A program made the translations under genes and the position numbers. Of a stretch of 64,000 bases of DNA, positions 17,867-26,765 are shown piece by piece. Source of the stretch: Winogradskyella wichelsiae. Its GTDB lineage: Bacteria; Bacteroidota; Bacteroidia; Flavobacteriales; Flavobacteriaceae. The notes below the pieces were generated by a model, which did not search any database, was not told the DNA's origin, and was given only the letters and a program-made list of their open reading frames with translations. The stretch spans positions 372,001-436,000 of the forward strand of contig NZ_JABFDJ010000003.1 in NCBI RefSeq assembly GCF_013403925.1, written 5' to 3'. Position 1 is the first letter of the stretch, and the number at the start of each line of letters is the position of its first letter.

Positions 17867-20683
17867 TTAAGGAATGCTTACCTCAAATACCTTAGTACCA
17901 TAATCTCGCACCGCAGTAATCGTTACGGTTTGGCCCGAATATGTTTTAAGGAACTTCTGTAAATGTGCAATATTTGAAATCTTATGCTTATTTAATTTTT
18001 GAATCACCCAATCCTTACCGAGTCCAGCATCTAACCACATTTGTCCTTTTTTAGGATCCAAAGACTTAATGTAACAGCCAAAATTATAGCCACCTGTGGC
18101 ATCTATTAAATCTGGATCGTCTGCAATATTAATCAACAAAGCGCCATGTATTTCTTTTTCAAGTGCTTTTCTGGTTTTTGTAATTTTATCCTGATTGCTA
18201 CTATCTGCCTTAAATTCACCAGCAATTAAGGTGCTTAACCAACTTGGATATGTAACTGTTTTTACGTTATTAAAGACGGCTTCCGCAGTAAATCCTATTG
18301 CAATGCCGTTAGTATTAAAAGTTCTTGCTTTTATTACGGTAGAGTTCTTTATTTTAAATGGTGAAGAATATACTGTTGAATTCCTATTGGGTTCTGAACC
18401 ATCTGTGGTGAAATAAACCTTAGAACCCTTTTCGGCTCTAATATCTGCTTCTAAACTAACTTCAAGCTCATTTTCAAAATCACCTCCAAAAGGCAAAATA
18501 CGTGTCATCTGATGACCAAATTCATCCATTGGGAAATTCTTAAAACCTAATTTTAAAGCTGGTGAGTTCTCTTGAATTTGATAATTACCGTTTACTGGAT
18601 CCACAAAATTAGGATTGGCCACAATAGAACTTAGGTCATACCCTCTCCTATTCCATTCCTCCATATTCATATCTTGTGTCATATTATAACCTTCAGGATT
18701 ATTAACATTCCAATACAGGTTTTTATCGTAATTGGTACTCCATTTAACATCGGTTGGTAAAGCAACTTCACGTATAAAGTTATTTGTAGGCGTCGTTTTT
18801 CCAGGTAAAGTTCCAGCGATCACAAAAATATTTTTATAAATTTCATCTTCAGAATTTTTGGGCCATACATGCCAACCTAAAGGCACCGCACTTACGGTTA
18901 TGTTGTTATAAACCTTTCGTCCCATACCATCTCTTAGTTTAATGGTAGACCCTAAATTTAAATTATTATAGATCTCATAGTAACTAGAGCCATCATCTAA
19001 ATCAATCGTCCAATTTCCTGCACTAATAGATTTACGGTAATTAGCGATTCGGTTATTTCGAATAACCACATTGTCAATAGCATCCAGTCGCGTCAATTCC
19101 TTTATAAAGTGCTCATCGGTTCCTCTACCTCCTTTCCATTGTCGCTCTCGTCCCCAAGAATTAAAAGGCCCATGCTCTCCTGTTTCTCTTACGGTTTCCC
19201 AGATATCATTAAATTCGATAAGGTGTCCGCCCCAAGTACCATCATTAATACATATGCCTGCACGTGGACAGTTATAAATGGTATTGTGAGACGCTGTTAT
19301 TTTATGACTCATAGAAATGTAAACACCTGCCACTTGTTTACCAACATCACCAAAATCGTGCATAATGCTATTTTCAACAATGCAATTCTTTGGATAATCT
19401 GGAGTTTTAGGACCGGCTTCTAAGTCCATATTCTCGCGCATGTGATTCCAGTTTTTTCCGTCCATTAATCTATCATCCCAAGTTTGATAAAACCGAACAG
19501 CTTCCGGCGAACCGACAAAACAAACTGCACTTTCTCCGGTATGCACAAACCGGCAACCAGTTACTTTATTATTACGATTGTAGGCACTCATAAAAACACC
19601 ATTTCCACCTACATATTCAAAATTACAATCTGCAATTAACAGGTTTTCTGTACCTTCCATAAAAATTGTGCCGCCTCTGTGAATAGCCCAATCTCCACGA
19701 GCAACCGGCTCATAAGCCTCCATAAACGTGTAGTTGGTTTGTGTAAAATTGAATCCTTTAAATTGAATATGTTTTACAGGTGCTTCTTTAGTACCCTTCA
19801 ACTGAATCATATCTTTTATAACAGGAACTTCAATTTTAACGTCACTTAATTTTACGCCTTGCATCGGATAATAGTAAAGCGTATGGGTTTCTGTATTTAA
19901 GAACCATTCCCCAGGAACATCTAGTTCTTCAAAAATATTTTCAACAAAATAGTAAGACGCATGACTTTTTTTTCCTCCAATACCATGTGTTCTTTGAAGT
20001 TGCCAACCACCTTCGTTTAGAAAAATTTTATTTTGTTCTCTATTAATTGATTTAAGTCTGTACTGCATATTTCCCCAGTTATGACTTTGGAAACCATGCA
20101 CAATTCCTGTTTCTGGATGCTCCCATGTTTTATCTGAAAAAGTTTCAGGATCATAGGAAAACCATGTATCATAACGCTTATCTGTACCACCTGTGACTTG
20201 AAGGTATCCTTTCCCGTCGCGAAGTGGATTCTCATAATCATAATTAGGGAATCGTGCTCTAACTTGGCGTTCTTCATTAACAAATAATTGATCCATAGAC
20301 AAGCCTTCAGGAACTTGCGTTTGATAAATACCATTTTTATAGGCTTTCCATTCTAGATGCTCTAATCGCTGAGAGCCTTTGATAATTACTTTTGCTCCAG
20401 GTATAACTGAAAATACAACGGGATATTTTTCCGTTCCAGAATAATCACTACCTATCTCAATGGTTTTATTAAGATAATAGTCTCCAGAAGTAAACCAGAC
20501 CGTAACGGCTTCGTTACCTGCATATTTTTTTACCTCTTGTAAGGCTTTTTCAAAACTTAAATAAGGACTGTTTTTTGTTCCGGAATTAGCATCGTCTCCT
20601 TTAGATGATACATAAATAGCTTTGGCAAAAGCGTTTCCAAACACGAACAGTGCGATAAGAACGGTTAATATATTTTTCATCAT
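17867..20683 (-). CDS. GH141-like right-handed beta-helix enzyme with PDZ-like tail
   Basis: A 938-residue secreted protein with signal peptide (residues 1-20, ending AFAK). The opening IYVSSKGDDANSGT and many short strand motifs (NNVVIRNNRI, CIVENSIMHDFGD) mark a parallel beta-helix like that of GH141 alpha-fucosidase/xylanase proteins. A short chitobiase-C-like segment (TTDGSEPNRNSTVYSS, about residues 735-805) follows. A C-terminal region (about 815-938) with GLGKDWVIQKLNKHKI reads as a PDZ-like domain. It is a paralogue of 22332-24884, which also ends in a PDZ-like domain. Probable fucosidase or related exo-enzyme; an alternative is a beta-helix lyase. The start may be the second ATG (20680). 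Confidence 0.8.
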   Translation of the reverse strand: MMKNILTVLIALFVFGNAFAKAIYVSSKGDDANSGTKNSPYLSFEKALQEVKKYAGNEAVTVWFTSGDYYLNKTIEIGSDYSGTEKYPVVFSVIPGAKVIIKGSQRLEHLEWKAYKNGIYQTQVPEGLSMDQLFVNEERQVRARFPNYDYENPLRDGKGYLQVTGGTDKRYDTWFSYDPETFSDKTWEHPETGIVHGFQSHNWGNMQYRLKSINREQNKIFLNEGGWQLQRTHGIGGKKSHASYYFVENIFEELDVPGEWFLNTETHTLYYYPMQGVKLSDVKIEVPVIKDMIQLKGTKEAPVKHIQFKGFNFTQTNYTFMEAYEPVARGDWAIHRGGTIFMEGTENLLIADCNFEYVGGNGVFMSAYNRNNKVTGCRFVHTGESAVCFVGSPEAVRFYQTWDDRLMDGKNWNHMRENMDLEAGPKTPDYPKNCIVENSIMHDFGDVGKQVAGVYISMSHKITASHNTIYNCPRAGICINDGTWGGHLIEFNDIWETVRETGEHGPFNSWGRERQWKGGRGTDEHFIKELTRLDAIDNVVIRNNRIANYRKSISAGNWTIDLDDGSSYYEIYNNLNLGSTIKLRDGMGRKVYNNITVSAVPLGWHVWPKNSEDEIYKNIFVIAGTLPGKTTPTNNFIREVALPTDVKWSTNYDKNLYWNVNNPEGYNMTQDMNMEEWNRRGYDLSSIVANPNFVDPVNGNYQIQENSPALKLGFKNFPMDEFGHQMTRILPFGGDFENELEVSLEADIRAEKGSKVYFTTDGSEPNRNSTVYSSPFKIKNSTVIKARTFNTNGIAIGFTAEAVFNNVKTVTYPSWLSTLIAGEFKADSSNQDKITKTRKALEKEIHGALLINIADDPDLIDATGGYNFGCYIKSLDPKKGQMWLDAGLGKDWVIQKLNKHKISNIAHLQKFLKTYSGQTVTITAVRDYGTKVFEVSIP

Positions 20684-20713
20684 CTTATGAAACTTAAATT
20701 CGGTTTTAATTTT

Positions 20714-22306
20714 TTATTTCTTAAACGACACAACTACCTTATCTAAAATTGGTTTTGATTCATTTTCTGTAGTATCCGTCATTTTAACCTCAAATTGAAA
20801 ACCATAGCCTTTAGGTAAGTCAGAAAAATTCAACTGTGCTGGTGTTTTTTCAACCTGCTTAGAAAAACCTTTGATATAATCATATTGTTCTTTTACAACT
20901 TGCCAATCACTCCACTCATTAACCAATCCATCATTAGTGGTATCTACACCCATTCTTACTTCTACAGTTTCTACCCAAGGACCAGTACTTACATAATCGT
21001 TTCTAGTTTGCGTAAGCAAGTAATATTTACCTTCTGCAAACATGATATCTGGATCTGGATGGCCTTGACCTATACTTCCACAAAATTCAAATTGTTTATT
21101 AATATCATCAGACGTAAACCAAGCAACACTCATATGCTTTCCTCCAGTCTTACCTGCTGGATCATAATCTGCGAATAAATAATATTGACCACCAATAGAA
21201 ATAGAAGCCCAATCTCCAAAAGAATTTTGTTCTGGCTCATGGATTTCGTATTTACCAAAAGCAACGACGTCTCCTTTTTTGATTTTTTGTCTCGGTATAT
21301 CAATTGGTGACGGTTTTCCAGGATAATTATCAGGGTCTTCCTTAAACCAATGTGGATGTGCATATTCCGCAAATTTACCAGTTGGTTTGGTGCGTTCATC
21401 TACAGGAGGGTTTAAAATTTTAAAATCATTAAAACCGTCTTTACTAACTGCATGCGTTGCTAAGGGCGAATCCCAAGCATGCGTAGAAGCATCAATAGGC
21501 GACCAATCTTCAGCTATAATATGAAAATTACCATCTAAATCTCTAATGACTGCACAATCAGAACCATCTGAGGGATCGTTAAAAGCCATGCCCATCTTTT
21601 CCCCAACAAGACCATCAGTTAAGTTGTCATCAATAAGTAAATGCGGATCTTGATCGTTTGGAAAATCGTAATAAAAATAAAATTTTCCATCAATATATTC
21701 TGCAGAAGTTACCCAACGTGAAGACATGTCTGATATAGGTCCATAATGCACCCAGTTTTTCATATCGATACTATGCCAAGCATGATAGCCCTTTAGCGAT
21801 TTTTTTAATCCTGATGGCGCATCAAATTGGTTTTGAAGATGTGTTGTTTTTAACACCACATCATAACCTTTTAAGATGGTATCCTTACTTTTAAAATCAT
21901 TCGGTCGTTTATTATTCTTTCGAGTATCATATTTACCAAACATCCAGTAATTTCCATCTCCTAACTGCAATGCGACAGGAGCATCACCTAAATTTGCTGG
22001 TGCTGCAGTAGGGATTTGTTCCCAATTTAACCATTCTGGTGATTGAGAAAATGTAATGGATTGTGCAGCTCTTTTTTTTGTAAACTTTTTCATGGCGCTT
22101 TGAAAAACGGCTTCCTTTTCAGTAGGAATTACTTTTCCATTGGTGATTTCCAAATTTGATTTTGTTGCTATATTCGCTTGCCAGTCTTCTTGAGACGCAA
22201 TAGTCCAAGTATTTTGTGCGTGTAGCATTCCGCTTGCTGTCAATAATAAAAATGTAAGTGACAGAAAAAAGCCTTTGTTTACTTGTGTTCTATGGTTTGT
22301 TTTCAT
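20714..22306 (-). CDS. Beta-propeller glycoside hydrolase, GH43/GH117-like
   Basis: A secreted protein of about 530 residues. The frame is open to an ATG at 22342 that would overlap the upstream gene by 11 bases, but the ATG at 22306 gives a standard signal peptide (MKTNHRTQ..., cleavage near LHAQ), so it is used. Blade-like repeats are visible (YWMFGKYD, FYFYYDFPND, YYLFADYDPAG, HPDPDIMFAEGKYYLL), the last closely resembling the DP motif of GH43-type five-bladed propellers. The family is not certain: GH43, GH117 or a relative. It lies between two GH141-like genes in a minus-strand operon, so it may act on side chains of the same glycan. Confidence 0.75.
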   Translation of the reverse strand: MKTNHRTQVNKGFFLSLTFLLLTASGMLHAQNTWTIASQEDWQANIATKSNLEITNGKVIPTEKEAVFQSAMKKFTKKRAAQSITFSQSPEWLNWEQIPTAAPANLGDAPVALQLGDGNYWMFGKYDTRKNNKRPNDFKSKDTILKGYDVVLKTTHLQNQFDAPSGLKKSLKGYHAWHSIDMKNWVHYGPISDMSSRWVTSAEYIDGKFYFYYDFPNDQDPHLLIDDNLTDGLVGEKMGMAFNDPSDGSDCAVIRDLDGNFHIIAEDWSPIDASTHAWDSPLATHAVSKDGFNDFKILNPPVDERTKPTGKFAEYAHPHWFKEDPDNYPGKPSPIDIPRQKIKKGDVVAFGKYEIHEPEQNSFGDWASISIGGQYYLFADYDPAGKTGGKHMSVAWFTSDDINKQFEFCGSIGQGHPDPDIMFAEGKYYLLTQTRNDYVSTGPWVETVEVRMGVDTTNDGLVNEWSDWQVVKEQYDYIKGFSKQVEKTPAQLNFSDLPKGYGFQFEVKMTDTTENESKPILDKVVVSFKK

Positions 22307-22331
22307 GATTTTTTTAGATGAATTATAGGAT

Positions 22332-24884
22332 TTATTTTTCAAAAGAAAATGTTTTTGATTCTTGATGTCTCCACACTTTTACGGTATGTTCATGGTTCGC
22401 TAATTGCTTCATGTTTTTAATAAAATCTTGTTCATTTGCTATTTTTTCCGAATTTAATTCAAATACGACATCATCCACTTTAAATCCCATTTTAGCCAAT
22501 TTACTATCCTTAGGAACAGAAACCAATAAAACGCCATAGGTGTCAAACATTCCCGTTGCTGTAAGTTCGGCTTCTGTTTCTAGCGTTTTAAACTTAGCTC
22601 CAAATAATCCTTTCATCTTTTGCTCCACATACACATTGGATGCGACCTCTTTTGGTGCATGTATTTGAGGTTTCATCGCTAAACGCTTCAATTTACCTGA
22701 AGTAACACCAAAACCAGACATTGGAAAGTTTTTAAATCCAAGTTGTAATGCTGCTGATTTGTTTGAAACTGTAAAATCGCCATGTTGAGGATCTATAAAA
22801 AGAACATTTCCATAGAGACTTTCTGCATCATCTAATGTTTGCTGCTGAACACCGTAAGCAGGAACGACATCTTTAGCGTCTGGATTGTGAATGAAATTTT
22901 TATTGCGTATGCCACCCCAAAGCGTTGGATTACTAGATTTGTATACTGTTCCACCCCATAAAATGTTACTTTCAAAAATATCGTGCGTTGGTTTAGGGTA
23001 TGGTACATTACAGGTGTATCCTCTACCTAAGATTACATTATTAGTAACATTACGATGATAGCCTTCACGTGTTTTAATACCACCTGAAAGACTGATATTA
23101 TTATAGATTTCATAATTAGTGGAACCATCATCTAAATCGATATCCCAACCATGATCGCATTGCATTCTGTTATTTCGAATTGTTGTTGTTTGATATGCAT
23201 CCCATAAAGGCATATTTGGATACTTATCTATATAATTACTAATCATAGGCTTTCCATTTTCATCCATTAAATCTGGTCCTGATGGGCCAGCTCTAAACCA
23301 AAAACGATCTCTTCCCCAGGAATTAAAAGCACCATGATCGTGCGTTTCTAATACAGTTTCAAAACAATCATTCCATTCTATAATATGACCTCCCCAAGTT
23401 CCATCACAAATATTTATGGCGGCTCTTGGTGTATGACTAATAGTATTGTGAGCAATTGTAATTCTTGATGACATAGAAATATTGATTCCTGAGGCTTGTT
23501 TTTCAAAACGACCACAACGCATCATTAAATTATTTTCAACTATACAATCTGCTGGATATTCTTCAGATTTTGGACCAATTGTAGTGTCTATTTCATCTAT
23601 TGGTGGTGGAAGATGTTGAAAACTAAATGAAGGATCACGAACCGCCGCAAAGGAACCAACCAAGTTCACATCCGTAGAACCATTATTCTGAAAAAAGTTG
23701 CTTTTAATTTCTATATGACGATTATAACTATCAATAAATACAGCGTTTCCTCCCAATTCTTCGAAAGAACAATTTTCAACAATAATATTCTCCGTACCAC
23801 GTATATGAATAGCACCTCCACGATATACACACCAATCACTCCTCAATAAAGGTTCAATGGTTTCTTTTAAGGTTCTTTTTGTCCCTGTAAAGTGAATACC
23901 AGAAATTTGAATATGTTTTACCGGATTAGTCGTTTCGTAGTTTTTAACAACGGTTTCTTTTTGTGCATTACCACTTTTGTGAATAACCATTTCTGCAACA
24001 GGTAGTTTATGATCTCCGTAAATTTCAATAAGGTGTTTAATTTGAAGGACGGCTTCAATCTTTGTGTCGTTAAGATTTATATGGGCTTCTGGCATATAAT
24101 ATAACCAACCGTCCTTAGTATTATGATACCATTCTCCTGGAACATCTAATTCTTCAAAAACGTTTTCAATCATGCGATACCCTTTGTGAGGCGGAGCAGA
24201 TCGGTTGTTTTGCCAACCACCTTCGTAAACCAATTCTCCTTTATCGTTTTTACCCGTTACAAAATAATGCTGACTTCCCCAAAGCCCTCTATGCATTCCA
24301 TTTAAGATGGCGCCTTCTGGATTTTCCCATTCTGCCGCTTTTTTAGCATCCCAAGCGTCTGGCGTCGCTCCTGAAAAAGGAACTGTGCCTGCTTTTTTAC
24401 CACGTACAGAATCATCACCATCTGTAGGTATAAATCCTGCGTTAAAATTTGGATACCTAGCCATATGTTGTCTGGTATGATCTACAAAAAGTTGATCGAT
24501 AGCATTTAAATCACCAACGTTAGTTCTATAGATACCATCCTTAAATAATTCCCATTTAGAGGAAATTAATTGCGCTCCAGTAATTACGACCTCTTCATTT
24601 TTAGCTGCAGCATACATAACAGGAAATTGTTCAGTACCACTATCTTCTGTTGTAATCTTTAGAGGCGTGCTTAATCTATAAGTGCCTTGATGAATTATGA
24701 TTTGACAAGATTCTTTACCTAAACGTCCACTAGCTCTTAATTTTTTCTGAGCAGCTTCAATAGTTAACAAAGGCTTAGATGCCGTTCCTTCATTAGAATC
24801 TGAACCATTTGTAGCGACATGGATATCTAGTGCATACATTGGTACAATAGATAAGATTAATAATAAGGTAATTAAGTTTTTCAT
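22332..24884 (-). CDS. GH141-like right-handed beta-helix enzyme with PDZ-like tail
   Basis: An 850-residue secreted protein (signal peptide ending near PMYA). The opening IHVATNGSDSNEGTASKP and repeated helix-rung motifs (ENIIVENCSFEELGGNAV, SRITIAHNTISHT) indicate a right-handed parallel beta-helix of the GH141 kind. Residues about 770-850 form a PDZ-like domain (DTYGVLLVSVPKDSKLAKMG, then FKVDDVVFELN). It is homologous along its length to 17867-20683 but lacks that protein's chitobiase-like insert. The gene overlaps the possible upstream start of the propeller gene and lies 38 bases after a sulfatase, so the four are likely one operon. Expected role: removal of fucose or a related sugar. 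Confidence 0.8.
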   Translation of the reverse strand: MKNLITLLLILSIVPMYALDIHVATNGSDSNEGTASKPLLTIEAAQKKLRASGRLGKESCQIIIHQGTYRLSTPLKITTEDSGTEQFPVMYAAAKNEEVVITGAQLISSKWELFKDGIYRTNVGDLNAIDQLFVDHTRQHMARYPNFNAGFIPTDGDDSVRGKKAGTVPFSGATPDAWDAKKAAEWENPEGAILNGMHRGLWGSQHYFVTGKNDKGELVYEGGWQNNRSAPPHKGYRMIENVFEELDVPGEWYHNTKDGWLYYMPEAHINLNDTKIEAVLQIKHLIEIYGDHKLPVAEMVIHKSGNAQKETVVKNYETTNPVKHIQISGIHFTGTKRTLKETIEPLLRSDWCVYRGGAIHIRGTENIIVENCSFEELGGNAVFIDSYNRHIEIKSNFFQNNGSTDVNLVGSFAAVRDPSFSFQHLPPPIDEIDTTIGPKSEEYPADCIVENNLMMRCGRFEKQASGINISMSSRITIAHNTISHTPRAAINICDGTWGGHIIEWNDCFETVLETHDHGAFNSWGRDRFWFRAGPSGPDLMDENGKPMISNYIDKYPNMPLWDAYQTTTIRNNRMQCDHGWDIDLDDGSTNYEIYNNISLSGGIKTREGYHRNVTNNVILGRGYTCNVPYPKPTHDIFESNILWGGTVYKSSNPTLWGGIRNKNFIHNPDAKDVVPAYGVQQQTLDDAESLYGNVLFIDPQHGDFTVSNKSAALQLGFKNFPMSGFGVTSGKLKRLAMKPQIHAPKEVASNVYVEQKMKGLFGAKFKTLETEAELTATGMFDTYGVLLVSVPKDSKLAKMGFKVDDVVFELNSEKIANEQDFIKNMKQLANHEHTVKVWRHQESKTFSFEK

Positions 24885-24922
24885 TCGTTTACATATTTTT
24901 TTATTGCTATTTAAGCTGTAAT

Positions 24923-26446
24923 TTATTTTGCTTTATCTTCTGCATATATATTGATGTCTCTATCATTTTTTTGAATTTCCCCAGGTGTACTTCTTCCTTT
25001 GTCAACATAAGATTGAAGTAGTTGGGTTAATTCTTCTACTTTTTCAGGGTATTTATCCTGCAGATTTGTTGTCTCAGCAATATCGTCTGATAGGTTGAAT
25101 AACTGCACACTAGGTGATCCTTCTGGAGTTTGCCCTGCTCTTGGCGTACTCCACCCACCAGACCCTGGACAAAGTGCTAGTTTCCAATCTCCTTTTCTGA
25201 TAGAAAAAGAACCATTAATACTATGGCTAATAATGTCTTCTCTATTTGTTTTCTTTGGATCTTTTAACGTTGGTAAAAAAGAAATGGCATCGACACCAGA
25301 TGTATCATCTAATTTTATACCTGTAATATCAGAACAAGTAGCAATAAAGTCAGTCATACATGTTAATCTATCTGTTTGTGTTCCTGCTGTTATAACTTCT
25401 GGCCAACGAACAATAAGAGGAACGCGATGGCCACCTTCGTAAATATCGGCTTTATTTCCTCTTAGATTTCCACTAGGTGAGTGTCCTTTCTTTTTTAAAG
25501 CAGGAATTTTTGCAGCAGGCGAACACCCATTGTCCGTAGAAAATATAACAATGGTGTTTTCGGATAAATTATGTTTATCCAAAGCTTTTAAAACTTCTCC
25601 TACAACCCAATCTGTTTCCATTAAAAAGTCTCCATAAGGTCCTAATTCAGACTTTCCTCTCCATTTTTCACTAGGAACAATAGGCGTATGTGGTGAGGTT
25701 AATGGCAAGTATAAAAAGAACGGTTCTTTTTCTTCAGCTCTCTCATTTATATAATCCACTGATTTTTCTGCAAAAACTTGTAAACATTCACCTGATTTAA
25801 AACTTGGTGCAGAAGGCCCTTTTCTAGAACGTATCTTTGGGTCATTCATAACAGAAGGAAGTTCTGTCACTTTTTCATTTTCAATATAAACATAAGGAGG
25901 CATATCTAAAGAAGCTGCTATGCCATAAAAGTAATCAAAACCATTACTTGTTGGCGTTATCGCAGGTTTAGTATAATCGATATTCCATCCTCCACCTATT
26001 TGCCATTTTTCCTTCTTATAATTAGGTAACAGTTCCCAACCGATACCTAAATGCCATTTACCAATCATTGCGGTATGATAATCTGCTTGCTTTAACAAAC
26101 TTGCTACGGTTGTTTCACCTTTTTTAAGCAACGGTTTTGCAGTCGGTTTATGGATGACCCCTTTAGATAAACTTGTTCTCCAATTATAACGACCGGTTAA
26201 AAGTGAATAGCGAGACGGTGTGCAAACGGAAGATGAGGTATGTGCATCTGTAAAACGAATCCCTTCTTCTGCCAAACGATCTAAGTGTGGTGTCGCCGCT
26301 TTTCCTGTGGTATGAGAAACATCTCCTATTCCCATATCATCGGCAAAAATAAATATGATATTTGGACGACTAGTATCTACTTGTTCTTGTGCTCGTATAT
26401 GTTGGCTAAAACATAATACAAAAATTGCAATTATAGATTTATACAT
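24923..26446 (-). CDS. S1 family formylglycine sulfatase, CTPSR type
   Basis: A 507-residue sulfatase with signal peptide ending HIRAQ (residue 20). The formylglycine motif is CTPSR with Cys75; FADDMG, GKWHLG and TDNGC are the other active-site markers. It groups with the 9303, 10943 and 13668 enzymes and ends with the shared STPGEIQKND-like tail. It is the first gene of the minus-strand operon leading to the GH141-like enzymes, and is divergent from the GH95-like gene across a 319-base intergenic region. Confidence 0.92.
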   Translation of the reverse strand: MYKSIIAIFVLCFSQHIRAQEQVDTSRPNIIFIFADDMGIGDVSHTTGKAATPHLDRLAEEGIRFTDAHTSSSVCTPSRYSLLTGRYNWRTSLSKGVIHKPTAKPLLKKGETTVASLLKQADYHTAMIGKWHLGIGWELLPNYKKEKWQIGGGWNIDYTKPAITPTSNGFDYFYGIAASLDMPPYVYIENEKVTELPSVMNDPKIRSRKGPSAPSFKSGECLQVFAEKSVDYINERAEEKEPFFLYLPLTSPHTPIVPSEKWRGKSELGPYGDFLMETDWVVGEVLKALDKHNLSENTIVIFSTDNGCSPAAKIPALKKKGHSPSGNLRGNKADIYEGGHRVPLIVRWPEVITAGTQTDRLTCMTDFIATCSDITGIKLDDTSGVDAISFLPTLKDPKKTNREDIISHSINGSFSIRKGDWKLALCPGSGGWSTPRAGQTPEGSPSVQLFNLSDDIAETTNLQDKYPEKVEELTQLLQSYVDKGRSTPGEIQKNDRDINIYAEDKAK

Positions 26447-26765
26447 TTTGATCTGGATTGGATATTGGAATTAATAATGTAAAACTATGCATTAATGCTA
26501 CAATGTGTTTTCTGTTATCGACCATTTTCTTACTCAATTTAAACTTGAGCAAATCATCGCGCGTCATCATGGACGTTCTTAGGGTCAATTCAATTTTTTT
26601 TCCTATACGGATTAGTAACCAAAAGGGTTCCATATTTAAAATTTGGTTTACGCACTACATATTTTCCGAATGCTGAAATAAAGAAAGTAATTGCAAGATT
26701 AGAGAACAACTTTCTTTAGTTAATAAAATATATTTGTTATTCATTATCTAAACAAATAATAGTCC
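26447..26765. other. Divergent intergenic region between sulfatase and GH95-like gene
   Basis: About 319 bases between two divergent operons; presumably holds both promoters. Short open frames occur on both strands (26458-26676 plus, 26439-26633 minus) but they overlap each other and match nothing I recognise. The minus strand reads somewhat like decayed coding sequence in two frames (for example AFGKYVVRKPNFKYG before a stop), so a gene relic is possible but unproven. No clear hairpin or operator was found. Confidence 0.4.

Noticed and set aside
26439..26676. Short open frames on both strands between the sulfatase and GH95-like gene
   Set aside because: They overlap each other, lack recognisable motifs or good starts, and lie in a region expected to hold promoters; a relic is possible but cannot be shown.
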